Counted from the first letter of the stretch, positions 46,319-56,678 are shown. The stretch is 64,000 nucleotides of DNA from Planctomycetaceae bacterium (GCA_012719125.1 JAAYAY010000057.1:60777-124776); one strand, 5' to 3'. Program-made: numbers and translations. Notes: generated from the letters alone by a model not told the origin.

Positions 46319-48274
46319 CTACTTGAAATTCCAGGTGTGAATCGGTTTGGCGGGCTGTTGGGAGTCCATCGAAACGCTTTCCAACTCGACCGTCTTCGCC
46401 TCGGCTGGAAAGTAGATGCGGATGTGCTGGAGAACGCCGGTAACCGGCAGGTCGATCGATACGCGTTGCCACTGATCGCCGCCGGCGAAGGGTACCTCGA
46501 CGACTTGCCCTTCGGCGGGAAATGTCTCCTGCGCGGCGGATCGCCACTGGAAGGCGAACCGGCCGCTCTTTTCGCAGCGAACCTGGAGTTGAAGGGTCGC
46601 GGGGCCGCTGTGGCCGAGCCGAGCCAGGTTCGTCATGGCCAGGAAGGCACGAGGACCCTCGGGCAGGATTCTCAGGCCGGCCTCGGTTCCCTCCACCTGG
46701 CAGACCTTGGGAACCCAATTCTGCAGCCGAGCGCCTTGCGGATCGTAAGCCGGGTTGGGCTTCGGCGGCGCGACGGCCACCTCCGCCAGGAACCGATCAA
46801 GTTGAGCGGAAAGGCGTTTCAGGATCTCGGGGCGTTCCTTCACCAGGTTCGTCGTCTCGCCGAGATCGTCCCGAAGGTTGTAGAGTTCATACTCCGACGG
46901 GAATTCCGGCGAAGTGTGGAACCAGCGAATCAGTTTCCAGTCGCCGCTGCGAACGCTCACTCCGCCAGGTTTCGTGGGACCGCCGTGGGGGAAGTAGTTG
47001 AAGAGGTACTCCCGGTCGAGGTCTCCCTTCTGCTTCAACAGTGGAACCAGACTCAGGCCGTCGTGTTTCTGCGCCTCGGGACGAGGGACTCCGGCCATCT
47101 CGATCATCGTCGGATAGAAGTCGATGCTCATGACCGGCGTGCCGCACGTCGTCTTCGGCTCGACCACGCCGGGCCAGACGACGATCAACGGAACGCGGAC
47201 ACCGCCTTCATAGAGCCAGCTCTTGCCCAATTTCAGCGGAGCGTTGTTGGTCGGCGGCAGATGGTCGGCCCACTTGTGGTAGTCCTGGACCTTCTCGTAC
47301 TGCGGATGGCCGGGCTTGACGTTGGATCGTTTGTCGTCCGGCAGGTTGCTGTGGACGTTGCCGCCGTTGTCGCCGGAAAAGATGATGATCGTCTTCTCCG
47401 TGAGCCCCAACTCGTCCAGCTTGGCGACGACCCTGCCCAGGCTCTCGTCGACGCTCTTGAGCATCGAAGCCATGATTGGGTTGCCCTGCTTGCCGCGAGG
47501 GTCCTTCTTGTCGACAAACGTGCGGGTGATTTCCTCCTTGTGCCCCCAGGGGCCGTGAACGCCGTATTGCCACATGTGCATCAGGAACGGGCGCTCCCGA
47601 TTCGCCTCGATGAACCGGACGGCCTCGTCGGTCAGGCGGTCGGTGATGTACTCCCCCTCCGGCCCGCCGGTGACGTTGCCCGCCTTGAACCCGTAGGGCG
47701 AGTGGTAGCTCGGGGGACCCGGATCGGGCGCCCCGTGAAACTTGACGTCGAACCCCTGCTGGTCCGGCCAGTGCCGCGGTTCGAGCCCCAGGTGCCATTT
47801 GCCAAAGTGTCCCGTACGGTAGCCGGCGGCCTTGAAGGCTTCGGCCACCGTCACCTCCTCCAGGGGCAGGAAGTTGCCGCTGATGGGGAGGATCCACTTC
47901 TCGTCCGGGCGGACGCTGGGCGGATAGGGCAACGCTCCTTCAGGCCGGGGCGGCTGATGCCCGGAGGCGGTTGTGATGCCGACTCGAGCGGGATACTTCC
48001 CGGTCACAATGCTCGCCCGGGTGGGGCTGCAGAGCGGATTGGCCGAGTAGGCGTCGGTGAACCGCATCCCGCGAGCGGCCAGCCGGTCGATATTCGGCGT
48101 TTCGTAGTACTGGCTCCCGTAGACGCCGCTGTCCATCCAGCCCATGTCGTCGACGAGGAAGAGGATGACATTGGGACGATCGACCGCGAGACACTCGCCT
48201 GTGCCAAACCCTGCAATCGTCAGCAGAATCACCGCAATGATGGAAGGAACAACCGTACGCGCAGGGGAACACAT
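46319..48274 (-). CDS. Secreted sulfatase with C-terminal accessory beta domain
   Basis: A 651-aa sulfatase with signal peptide (VVPSIIAVILLTIAGFGTG) and the formylglycine motif CSPTR at 82-86. FLVDDMGWMDSG supplies metal-binding Asp residues, GHFGKWHLG the conserved Lys/His, and FSGDNGGN the second metal site. The last ~130 residues, beyond the normal sulfatase end, look like a carbohydrate-binding-type beta sandwich (LQLQVRCEKSGRFAFQWRSA, QWQRVSIDLP). AGGAG lies eight bases before ATG 48274. A PIG-L deacetylase gene lies upstream on the same strand with a palindromic repeat between them. Confidence 0.92.
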   Translation of the reverse strand: MCSPARTVVPSIIAVILLTIAGFGTGECLAVDRPNVILFLVDDMGWMDSGVYGSQYYETPNIDRLAARGMRFTDAYSANPLCSPTRASIVTGKYPARVGITTASGHQPPRPEGALPYPPSVRPDEKWILPISGNFLPLEEVTVAEAFKAAGYRTGHFGKWHLGLEPRHWPDQQGFDVKFHGAPDPGPPSYHSPYGFKAGNVTGGPEGEYITDRLTDEAVRFIEANRERPFLMHMWQYGVHGPWGHKEEITRTFVDKKDPRGKQGNPIMASMLKSVDESLGRVVAKLDELGLTEKTIIIFSGDNGGNVHSNLPDDKRSNVKPGHPQYEKVQDYHKWADHLPPTNNAPLKLGKSWLYEGGVRVPLIVVWPGVVEPKTTCGTPVMSIDFYPTMIEMAGVPRPEAQKHDGLSLVPLLKQKGDLDREYLFNYFPHGGPTKPGGVSVRSGDWKLIRWFHTSPEFPSEYELYNLRDDLGETTNLVKERPEILKRLSAQLDRFLAEVAVAPPKPNPAYDPQGARLQNWVPKVCQVEGTEAGLRILPEGPRAFLAMTNLARLGHSGPATLQLQVRCEKSGRFAFQWRSAAQETFPAEGQVVEVPFAGGDQWQRVSIDLPVTGVLQHIRIYFPAEAKTVELESVSMDSQQPAKPIHTWNFK

Positions 48275-48310
48275 CTTCAGACTCCTGGGATCAGGCCGAC
48301 ACGGACAGTT

Positions 48311-48377
48311 GGAGTCCAGGCTTCAGCCTGCTGAACCGACAGTGACGTGCGATCTACGAACAGGCTGAAGCCTGGAC
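48311..48377. repeat. Palindromic repeat, copy 2 (GGAGTCCAGGCTTC type)
   Basis: Left arm 48311-48330; right arm 48361-48377 pairs perfectly with 48314-48330 (17 bp), loop 30 bases. It is the second copy of the repeat at 38296, again between two minus-strand genes. Confidence 0.75.
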
Positions 48378-48392
48378 ATCACGGCCGCTTCG

Positions 48393-49298
<906 letters not shown>

Positions 49299-49433
49299 GT
49301 GTGGGGCCTCCCAAGGTGAGACAATCTGGGCGTGGAACATCGCATCCTCTCGCCCGGCGGCACGAAACCACGGGCAAAAGACATCTCGAAGAAGATCGTA
49401 GCACCGCCTGAAAGCAGAAGCTAGTGTCCGGGT

Positions 49434-50108
49434 TCACAATTCGTCGTCCCCCCAGCCCTGCTCGCCGATCAGCGGCACGAATCGGCAGGCCGTCAGGCCG
49501 GTGGTCAGGTAGCGATCGTCCTTGCGGCGTACGACGTGGAGACGCTGGCAATCGGCTCCCCCCACGGGCATGGCCAGCAGGCCGCCGTCGGCCAGTTGTT
49601 CGAGCAGGGCTGGGGGGACCCGTTCGGCGCCGGCGGTGACGAGAATCCGATCATAGGGGGAGGCCGGCGGATGGCCCAGAGTACCGTCACCCACCAGCAC
49701 CGTCACATTCGCATACCCCAACGATCGGAGCACATCCGCCGCGCGGCTCGATAGTTCCGGGATGCGTTCAATCGTGACGACTTCCCGAACGATCTCGGCC
49801 AGCACCGCCGTTTGGTATCCGCTCCCCGTGCCGATCTCCAGCACACGCTCCGAACCTGCCAGTTCGAGGGCCTCGGTCATCAGGGCCACCATATAGGGTT
49901 GGCTGATGGTCTGACCGGAGCCGATCGCCATGGCGTTGTCGGCGTAGGCTTCGTGCTGCATCTCTTCCAGCACGAACCTCTCACGCGGCACTTGCGCCAT
50001 CGCCTGCAACGTCAGCCGGTCCCGAATGCCGCGTCCGCGCAGATCCACTCGCAGCATTCGCTGTTTGGCGACCAGCAGTTCGGCAGAAGTGACGACCTCG
50101 TTCCGCAT
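49434..50108 (-). CDS. pcm: Protein-L-isoaspartate O-methyltransferase
   Basis: A 224-aa methyltransferase that starts repair of isoaspartyl residues in aged proteins using S-adenosylmethionine. SAM motif I is VLEIGTGSGYQTAVLAE; upstream AIGSGQTISQPYMVALMTEAL is the strongly conserved family signature, and YDRILVTAGAERVPPALLEQL completes it. Length fits the family. The first 17 residues are of the kind often seen in planctomycete starts; a start at the Met at 50057 is possible. It is cytoplasmic and stands alone on the minus strand. Confidence 0.93.
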   Translation of the reverse strand: MRNEVVTSAELLVAKQRMLRVDLRGRGIRDRLTLQAMAQVPRERFVLEEMQHEAYADNAMAIGSGQTISQPYMVALMTEALELAGSERVLEIGTGSGYQTAVLAEIVREVVTIERIPELSSRAADVLRSLGYANVTVLVGDGTLGHPPASPYDRILVTAGAERVPPALLEQLADGGLLAMPVGGADCQRLHVVRRKDDRYLTTGLTACRFVPLIGEQGWGDDEL

Positions 50109-50220
50109 CGATCTCTCGCATAGTAGATTCTTCTCGTCCGCCTACCTGATCATACCGTCGTCCCGGATGCCCGAAAACCGGGCAAGGACGGGCCGTGGCC
50201 AGGGGAACTGCAAATTAGCT

Positions 50221-50341
50221 GGCACGCTCCGCCGTGCCGTCCGCCAAGCAAAGTAGCAGGCACGCTCCGCCGTGCCGTCCGCAGAACTGCCGGAAACCCC
50301 GATCTCCCGCCAGCGGCGCTCGGAGAGTGCCTGCTACTTTG
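50221..50341. repeat. Compound repeat: direct GGCACGCTCCGCC copies and 15-bp inverted repeat
   Basis: A 24-base unit starting GGCACGCTCCGCCGTGCC occurs at 50221-50244 and again at 50259-50282; each contains a GGCAC/GTGCC hairpin. CAAAGTAGCAGGCAC (50249-50263) is the perfect reverse complement of 50327-50341. This element occupies much of the 381-base gap between pcm and the next PQQ gene; no gene is called in the gap. Confidence 0.75.
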
Positions 50342-50489
50342 CATGCCACAAGAGGACTGTGCAGTTCTCCTGAGGCCGTGGCCGCGAGCCTGGAATCTGC
50401 CCGGCGTGCCCGCTAGAATCGGTAGGCCAGATCCCCTTCATGCCACTCCCCGATTGCCCCTTCCTGCCCGGCCCACGGAGACCCCCGCG

Positions 50490-51800
50490 ATGAGAATGGT
50501 GTTGCCCTTCGCCCTCTTTCTGTTGAGCGCCTTGCCGCTACGTGCCGAGAATTGGCCCCACTGGCGCGGTCCCCAATTCAATGGCTCGACGACGGAGACG
50601 AACCTGCCCACCGAGTGGAGCCGAACGGAAGGGATCGTGTGGAAGGCGAAATTGGACGGAGCGGCCGCCTCGACCCCCATCGTCTGGGAGGATCGCGTCT
50701 TTCTCTCCGGGCTCGATGCCGAAAACGACACGCTCCAGGTCATGTGCTTCGCGCGGGGCGACGGAAAGCTGCTCTGGAAACACGACCTTGCCAAAGGGAC
50801 TTACCAGGACGACCGCAGCAACTTTGCAGCACCCTCTCCGGTAACCGACGGCAAGTCGGTCTATTTCTTCTTCAGCAACGGCGACCTCATCGGTTACGAC
50901 CTCGACGGCCGTCGCAAATGGGCCCGCAATATCCAGGAAGACTACGGCACCTTTGCATTCAACTGGACATTCGCCGCCAGCCCGACGCTGTTTGACGGCA
51001 AGCTCTATATCCAGGTCCTTCAGCGAGACGTTCCCGTTCGCGGACGCGGCTTCACCGATCGCGAAAACGAATCCTACCTTCTCGCAATCGATCCCGAGAC
51101 CGGCGACACACTTTGGCGTCACATCCGTCCGAGCAATGCGGTGGCGGAATCCCGCGAGGCCTTCAGCACGCCGATTCCTCTGACCGGTGCGGGCAGAAAC
51201 GAATTGCTTCTGTCGGGTGGCGACGCCCTCACCGGACACGATCCGGCAACCGGCAAGGAACTCTGGCGTTGGGACAACCTGAATCCGGTCAAGATCTCCC
51301 ATTGGCGATTGGTGCCTTCACCCGTCGCCGGCGGCGGCGTGGCCCTCATCTGCGGTCCGAAGAAGAGCCCCGTGTTTGCCGTGAAGTGCGGTCTTTCGGG
51401 GCAACTCAACGACAACGACCTGGCATGGTCGAGCGAGGGAGTCGGCGACGTCTCCTCCGATGTCCCGACCCCCGCCTGCTACGACGGCGACTTCTTCATC
51501 CTCAACGACCTGCGACGCGTCCTCTCCCGAGTGGCCGCGGCGACCGGCGAGGTGAAGTGGACCGTCGAGACCCCCGGCGGGGCGAAATACGAGGCCTCGC
51601 CCCTGGCCGCGGACGGCAAGATTTACCTGGTCAACTTCCAGGGCGAAGTGAGTGTGATCGATGCCAGGACCGGCGACCTGATCAACACGATCGAAATGGA
51701 CGATCCCCAAGGGCGAGAAGTCGTCCGATCGTCGGTTGCCGCTGCCCATGGCCAACTCTTCATTCGCACGACGCGCGAGTTGTATTGCGTGAGCAAGTGA
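50490..51800 (+). CDS. Secreted single-propeller PQQ-like protein
   Basis: A 436-aa exported protein with signal peptide MRMVLPFALFLLSALPLRA and a mature start ENWPHWRGPQFNGST, the classic opening of planctomycete PQQ-like beta-propellers. Blades such as GIVWKAKLDGAAASTPIVW, DGKLLWKHDLAKG and GDTLWRHIRPSN repeat through the protein. ATG 50490 follows GGAG and is favoured over 50343, which lies within the repeat region. The gene is followed 17 bases later by a sulfatase on the same strand, so they probably share a transcript. Confidence 0.9.
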   Translation: MRMVLPFALFLLSALPLRAENWPHWRGPQFNGSTTETNLPTEWSRTEGIVWKAKLDGAAASTPIVWEDRVFLSGLDAENDTLQVMCFARGDGKLLWKHDLAKGTYQDDRSNFAAPSPVTDGKSVYFFFSNGDLIGYDLDGRRKWARNIQEDYGTFAFNWTFAASPTLFDGKLYIQVLQRDVPVRGRGFTDRENESYLLAIDPETGDTLWRHIRPSNAVAESREAFSTPIPLTGAGRNELLLSGGDALTGHDPATGKELWRWDNLNPVKISHWRLVPSPVAGGGVALICGPKKSPVFAVKCGLSGQLNDNDLAWSSEGVGDVSSDVPTPACYDGDFFILNDLRRVLSRVAAATGEVKWTVETPGGAKYEASPLAADGKIYLVNFQGEVSVIDARTGDLINTIEMDDPQGREVVRSSVAAAHGQLFIRTTRELYCVSK

Positions 51801-51817
51801 GTCCGGAGACCCGAACC

Positions 51818-53161
51818 ATGAGATATCTCCACGTTCTCCTCGGCGCGGCACTGCTGGCTCCTCTGGCAGATCTGCAGGGTGCGGAATCCAGGCCCGACAT
51901 CGTGTTTATCATGGCCGATGATCTGGGCTGGGCCGACGTGGCCTTTCACGGCGGAAACGCGCCCACGCCGAATCTCGACCGCCTGGCCCGCGAAGGCCTG
52001 GAATTGGGCCAGCACTACGTGGCTCCTGTATGCAGCCCCACCCGGACCGGGCTGATGACGGGCCGCTGCTGGAGCCGCTTCGGCGTCAACACTCCGCAAA
52101 ACGGACTGGCCCTGCCGGCCGACACGATCACGGTGGCCCGGGCATTGAAGAGCGTCGGCTACGACACCTGCCTCACCGGCAAGTGGCACCTCGGATCGCT
52201 CCCCGAATGGGGGCCGAACCACTACGGCTTTGATCATTCTTACGGTTCGCTGGCCGGCGGCGTGAGCCCGTGGAATCACCGCTACAAACAGGGCCCCTAT
52301 ACCTACACATGGCACCGCAACGAAACGCTGGTCGACGAACCCGGACACGTGACCGACCTGATCACGGCCGAAGCCGTCAATTGGATCGAATCTCGCGGTG
52401 CCAATTCGTTTTTCCTTTACGTCCCCTTCACCGCCGTTCATCTGCCCGTCAAGGAACCCGAAGAGTGGCTGGCTCGCGTGCCCGACTCGATCGAGGGCGA
52501 CGTTCCGCGGCACTACGCCGCCTGCATCATGCACCTCGACGACTCGGTAAGGAAGATCGTCGCCGCCCTGGAGAAGAAGGGACGCCGCAGGAATACGCTC
52601 CTTGTATTCACCAGCGACAACGGCGGCAGCACGGCCGAGAACAACGACCTGAAGTATCCCGACGACAACTGCCCCAACGGCAAGCTACCCGGCAACAACC
52701 TGCCCTTGCGAGGCCAGAAAGGCACGCTCTATGAAGGTGGCATCCGTGTTCCCACCATCGTCTCCTGGCCGGACGGGGCCAAACCGGGCAAGGTCGAATG
52801 CCCCGTGCAGATCACCGACTGGATGCCCACCTTCTGCACCCTCGCCGGTTACCAGGCCGAAACCGATTTGCGCTGGGACGGCTCGGACATCACCCGATTA
52901 TTGACGGAGCACGTGCCGCTCCCGCAACGTCCCCTCTATTCCGTCGGCACCCGGTGGGACGCCCGCACGTTGCGGCTGGGCGACTGGAAGCTCATCGTCT
53001 CCGGAGAAAAAGGGAAACAGAAGATCGAACTGTTCGATATCGCTGAGGATCCCTCCGAATCGGAGAACCTGGCCGAACAGCAACCCGAACGGGTAAAGCA
53101 ACTGCTCGCACAAATCGACAAGATGGCCGATCGCGATCGCGACGCCGTGGTCAAGAAATGA
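51818..53161 (+). CDS. Secreted sulfatase
   Basis: A 447-aa sulfatase, shorter than the others here. Signal peptide YLHVLLGAALLAPLADLQGA; formylglycine motif CSPTR at 72-76; metal-binding IMADDLGWAD; TGKWHLG with conserved Lys/His; FTSDNGGST with the second metal cluster. The family ending LFDIAEDPSESENLAEQ is present. Co-transcribed with the PQQ propeller gene ending 17 bases upstream. Substrate unknown; no accessory domain is present. Confidence 0.93.
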   Translation: MRYLHVLLGAALLAPLADLQGAESRPDIVFIMADDLGWADVAFHGGNAPTPNLDRLAREGLELGQHYVAPVCSPTRTGLMTGRCWSRFGVNTPQNGLALPADTITVARALKSVGYDTCLTGKWHLGSLPEWGPNHYGFDHSYGSLAGGVSPWNHRYKQGPYTYTWHRNETLVDEPGHVTDLITAEAVNWIESRGANSFFLYVPFTAVHLPVKEPEEWLARVPDSIEGDVPRHYAACIMHLDDSVRKIVAALEKKGRRRNTLLVFTSDNGGSTAENNDLKYPDDNCPNGKLPGNNLPLRGQKGTLYEGGIRVPTIVSWPDGAKPGKVECPVQITDWMPTFCTLAGYQAETDLRWDGSDITRLLTEHVPLPQRPLYSVGTRWDARTLRLGDWKLIVSGEKGKQKIELFDIAEDPSESENLAEQQPERVKQLLAQIDKMADRDRDAVVKK

Positions 53162-53421
53162 GCGATTTCCTGCCGGACGCAGGTGTGGCAGATCGGATTT
53201 CCGACGAGTCAACCGGAACGTGGCCGGCAAGCTGTTCGACCTGAACTATCGTAGCTTGCTTCGTTTCGTGACGCGACATCCGGTCTTGATCGATCGACAT
53301 AGTAGCCCGTAACGACGCGAGTTTGCTATCCTGGCAACCGACAATACGGCCCTGAATGAAACCGTCCTCACGCCCGCAGAATATGGGCAAGAACAAACCC
53401 GGGACGGCCGACCTGCAACAA

Positions 53422-55608
53422 TTAGTATGGGTCGCGGGATGGGGCGTCGAGTTGTTTGACGAGGGTGTTGACGTCGATTTTGTCGACGGGGAGGTTGTCT
53501 TTGGCGGCCATGGCGGCCGCGGCACCGGCGGCGTGTCCGAGTTGGATCATGGTACGTTGGAGCCGGCAGCTCGAGGCGGCGATCTTGCTGAACCCGGCGC
53601 CGCGACAGGCGACCAGGAGATTCTGCCAGGGTCCGGCAGGGATCAGGCAGCGGTAGGGGATGCCGTAGGCCGTCTTGACTTCGACGAGATGTCCGCCGGC
53701 GCCGTGGACGTCGCAAGGATGGTCGGCGACGGCGATGAAGTCGGTGTGTTTCTGGCCGGGCAGGCCCGCGACGAGATCGTGCTCGTTGAGCACATATCTG
53801 GTAACGACTCGATAGCTTTCGCGAATGCCGAGCATGGGGGCAATTTCCTCCAGTTCGTAGCCCTGGAATTCGGGCATCTGCTGGAGCCAGTGCCAGTGGG
53901 CGTGAACCATCTGCTCGCTACGGCGCAGGCATTCGTCGTAGCCGAAGTCGATCAGGGCACGGCCCGGAAGGAGCGGCAAAGTATTGACGGCCTGAAGTCC
54001 GTCTTTCCAGCCGGTGACGAAGGCGCATTTGGGAAAGCGCACCTCCTCACTCGGAGCGGGCTCGAGACGTGGAGCATCGCTGGGGCGGATCAGGTAGCAG
54101 CGTGAGATGGCATTCAGTTGCAGGAGGCCTTTCTCGGGAGCGGAGGGCTCGTTGAACCGGCTTCGAGGATCGGCGCCGAGCATGACGTCACAGCCGAGGG
54201 CGCGGCACAACCACACGCAGCCGGTGGAATCCACGAACACCTTGGCGCGGACGCGGAGAACGGTGCCGCCGGCCGTCTGGGCGAGGATCGAATCGACTCG
54301 GCTTCCGTCCGGATTGGTATCGGCCTGGAAGAAGGTGGTGCGATCGAGAAGGGCGACGTTACCGGTCTCGTCGAGCATGTCGCGAGCGACGCGATCGAAG
54401 ATTTCGGGTTTGTAGGGAATACGGCGGAACTCCGAGCTGGGGATCCCCGATCTGCGAAGGGTTGCTTCGTAGGGGATTCCATCGGTGACGAGGCTGTATC
54501 CCATCGGGGCCTTGGTCTCGACCGGGTAACCTCTTGCCACGCCGACGCCGCCGGCGGCCTGCATGCGGTCGAAGATCTCCTTGGCGAGCGAGCAGCCGGG
54601 GCCGGGTTCCCAGTTGGCCACGTAGGCGTTGGTCCCGGTTCCGCCGAGGCGGGCCTGGCGTTCGATGAGGACGACGTGGGCTCCCCGTCGTGCGGCGGCG
54701 AGGGCCGCGGCGATTCCGCCGCTTCCGGCTCCGACGACGCATACGTCGGTTTCGATTTCCTTGGTGACCGGGCCTTGGGGATGGGGCGATGTGAGGATGT
54801 TCCAGGAATCGTCCAGCGGTGCGGCCGGGTCCTTCAAATTGTGCTTTTCGGTCAGGTAGGCGGTGACCTGCTTCAGTTCTTCGTGGTCAAGGGCTCGGTT
54901 GTAGACGAGAATCTCCGAGATCGTGCCTTTCCAGAAGAGAGGGTTTCGACCCGGAATGACCAGGCCGCCGATCCAGGCCCCGGAGTCGGCCAGGGGCGAA
55001 GCGAACCGGCTGGTGGTTCCCGGTTCGACCTCTGCCCCGAAGAGGACCTCGGTTTGCCCGGCCTCGGCATCCTTGCGGAACAGGATTCCTCCAAAGATGG
55101 TCTTGGCGCCGAGGATACAGCGGGTTGAGGCGGTCAAGGTTCTGGATTGCGTATCACGGAGGACGAAGCGGGTATTGGTGTTCTCATCGACGTCGAGTTG
55201 GATCAGGGGCACGGCCGCATTTCGGATGGAGAGCAGGCCGACGGAGGGCGCCGCGTCGGCTTGCCCCACGGCCAGAATGGTGAACTCGCGGGTTTCGGCC
55301 GGCAGGATTCTCGTGTCGATCCTCAGCAGCGATTCGTTGGTGAAGCAGAGAGCGGGATGTTCTGTGTCGACGGTGGGCTCGGCGAAACGGTCGGGCGCCT
55401 TGGCGACGTGTTGCCACGGACTGAGGTCGTGCCAGGCGACAACGCGTCCGTCGCGCTGGTCGACGCCCTGGCCGGCATCGAGCCGGAGGGCCAGACCTTC
55501 ATGGGGAGGGTTCTCGGCTCCGTGGGTAGCCGTACCTAGAGCGAAGACGGCGGCGACGAGGGCAAGTCGGGCCAGGGGCGGTAGGGAGTTGGGCGGTCGA
55601 GTGTTCAT
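53422..55608 (-). CDS. Secreted LamG-like domain-FAD-dependent oxidoreductase
   Basis: A 728-aa fusion. After a signal peptide (ARLALVAAVFALGTATHGA), residues ~30-250 resemble a concanavalin-A/LamG-type carbohydrate-binding domain (FWKGTISEILVYNRALDHEEL). From ~285, an FAD-dependent oxidoreductase begins with VCVVGAGSGGIAAALAAARRG and continues with LGGTGTNAYVANWEPGPG, YRVVTRYVL and CRGAGFSKIAASSCRLQ, as in planctomycete FAD_oxidored proteins. The location outside the cytoplasm suggests oxidation of a polymeric or surface substrate. ATG 55608 is chosen; a TTG at 55626 is less likely. Confidence 0.85.
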   Translation of the reverse strand: MNTRPPNSLPPLARLALVAAVFALGTATHGAENPPHEGLALRLDAGQGVDQRDGRVVAWHDLSPWQHVAKAPDRFAEPTVDTEHPALCFTNESLLRIDTRILPAETREFTILAVGQADAAPSVGLLSIRNAAVPLIQLDVDENTNTRFVLRDTQSRTLTASTRCILGAKTIFGGILFRKDAEAGQTEVLFGAEVEPGTTSRFASPLADSGAWIGGLVIPGRNPLFWKGTISEILVYNRALDHEELKQVTAYLTEKHNLKDPAAPLDDSWNILTSPHPQGPVTKEIETDVCVVGAGSGGIAAALAAARRGAHVVLIERQARLGGTGTNAYVANWEPGPGCSLAKEIFDRMQAAGGVGVARGYPVETKAPMGYSLVTDGIPYEATLRRSGIPSSEFRRIPYKPEIFDRVARDMLDETGNVALLDRTTFFQADTNPDGSRVDSILAQTAGGTVLRVRAKVFVDSTGCVWLCRALGCDVMLGADPRSRFNEPSAPEKGLLQLNAISRCYLIRPSDAPRLEPAPSEEVRFPKCAFVTGWKDGLQAVNTLPLLPGRALIDFGYDECLRRSEQMVHAHWHWLQQMPEFQGYELEEIAPMLGIRESYRVVTRYVLNEHDLVAGLPGQKHTDFIAVADHPCDVHGAGGHLVEVKTAYGIPYRCLIPAGPWQNLLVACRGAGFSKIAASSCRLQRTMIQLGHAAGAAAAMAAKDNLPVDKIDVNTLVKQLDAPSRDPY

Positions 55609-55873
55609 GGTGGGGGGCTGTGGCAAGCGAGCTGTGAGAGAGTTTCACGCGAAGGCGCCAAGAGAGTGCCGGCGGTTCTTGGGGTCGGCTCAGGAGAGCC
55701 TGGCCGCCAAATAGCGCAACCGCAAAAAGCACAGGCCAAGGCAAAAAACCGTCCATTCCCGTGAAGAACGGGACCAATCGGCGCATCCGGTCGCTCCTTA
55801 ACTTGGTGACCATGCCGTTGTAGTCCACGCCGACACCCGCCGCAAGCGGATTAAGACTGGAAGAGCGAGCCGC

Positions 55874-56269
55874 TTAGCGCTCAAGCTGATTCCGGGCAGC
55901 TACTCGACGGTGGAAAAGGCCGGTTTCCAGCGAGAGTTGAGGCTGGAGCTTGGCCAGACGCCCCGGAATGCCCATGCTCGTTTGCAGGACAGTGAGCACG
56001 TAGACGCTCTCGCCCTGAATGTCACAAACGAGAACGTGCTTCTCGACTCGATGGAATCGAAGAGAATCAACGAAGTCGGGTTCTTCACGAAGCAGGTCCG
56101 ACTGCTCGACGATGCGATCCAAGGCGGCCTCGATCTTGTCAACGTACTTCTGGGAAACCTCGTTGCCCCATTGCTCAGCCGAGTAGCCCTCAATGGCGCG
56201 AATATCCTGCAGGGCTCGCTCGGTGAGCAGCACGCGACACGGTGGAGATCCCTTCTTGCCGCGGCTCAT
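55874..56269 (-). CDS. ParE/RelE-type toxin
   Basis: A 131-aa toxin of the ParE/RelE superfamily. LTERALQDIRAIEGYSAEQWG and DKIEAALDRIVEQSDLLRE form the helical part, followed by a beta-rich end (EKHVLVCDIQGESVYVLTVLQTSM). ParE toxins poison DNA gyrase; RelE members cleave mRNA; the sequence alone does not decide. Its ATG overlaps the antitoxin stop by one base (TAATG), so expression is coupled to the antitoxin. It is slightly longer than a typical ParE (95-105 aa) because of a C-terminal extension. Confidence 0.88.
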   Translation of the reverse strand: MSRGKKGSPPCRVLLTERALQDIRAIEGYSAEQWGNEVSQKYVDKIEAALDRIVEQSDLLREEPDFVDSLRFHRVEKHVLVCDIQGESVYVLTVLQTSMGIPGRLAKLQPQLSLETGLFHRRVAARNQLER

Positions 56270-56514
56270 TACTCGGCCCGATTCAGAAGCGACCGCAAGC
56301 TGCCTCGAAACTCGCTGGTACGCCCCTTCAGAACATCCTCATAACCTTCGAGGATTGCCTCCCGGATCTGTGCGGCCTCCAACTCCTCCTTCTTCTGTCG
56401 CAGAAGATCGCGCACAAACTCACTCGGCGTTGCATAGAGTGTTCCGTCGCCTGAGTTCCGATCGACGAACGCGCGAAGTTCATCGGTGAGAGAGAGGTTC
56501 AACGTGCTGCCCAT
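56269..56514 (-). CDS. ParD-like antitoxin
   Basis: An 81-aa antitoxin: N-terminal ribbon-helix-helix (MGSTLNLSLTDELRAFVDRN) for DNA binding, then YATPSEFVRDLLRQKKEE and a helical toxin-binding tail. It should neutralise the downstream toxin and repress its own operon. The start ATG 56514 has AGGAG upstream. The promoter and operator are visible just upstream, at 56545-56586. Confidence 0.88.
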   Translation of the reverse strand: MGSTLNLSLTDELRAFVDRNSGDGTLYATPSEFVRDLLRQKKEELEAAQIREAILEGYEDVLKGRTSEFRGSLRSLLNRAE

Positions 56515-56544
56515 GGCATCTCCTCATTCGAATCGCTTTCCCTC

Positions 56545-56586
56545 AGTGTATGGAGGCAATGGATATTTGTCAATATTTGCCATTGC
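56545..56586 (-). promoter_or_regulatory. Promoter and operator of the toxin-antitoxin operon
   Basis: On the minus strand: TTGACA (56568-56573), spacer of exactly 17 bases, TACACT (56545-56550). GCAATGG (56556-56562) and CCATTGC (56580-56586) form an interrupted palindrome across the promoter, and CAAATAT appears twice in direct orientation there. These fit autoregulation by the ribbon-helix-helix antitoxin. Confidence 0.7.
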
Positions 56587-56678
56587 GGCGCCGCGCCCCA
56601 CGTCAGATCACAGTCCGCGTAAGGGAAGAGGGTACCCGAATCCCTCCAACAGAATCGCCGCGAAAAAGCCGCTCAGCC

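Noticed and set aside
45806..48334. 842-codon plus-strand frame
   Set aside because: Antisense to the sulfatase at 46319-48274; no domain and no signal peptide.
54118..55128. 336-codon plus-strand frame
   Set aside because: Antisense to the FAD oxidoreductase gene; composition typical of reverse-complement frames.
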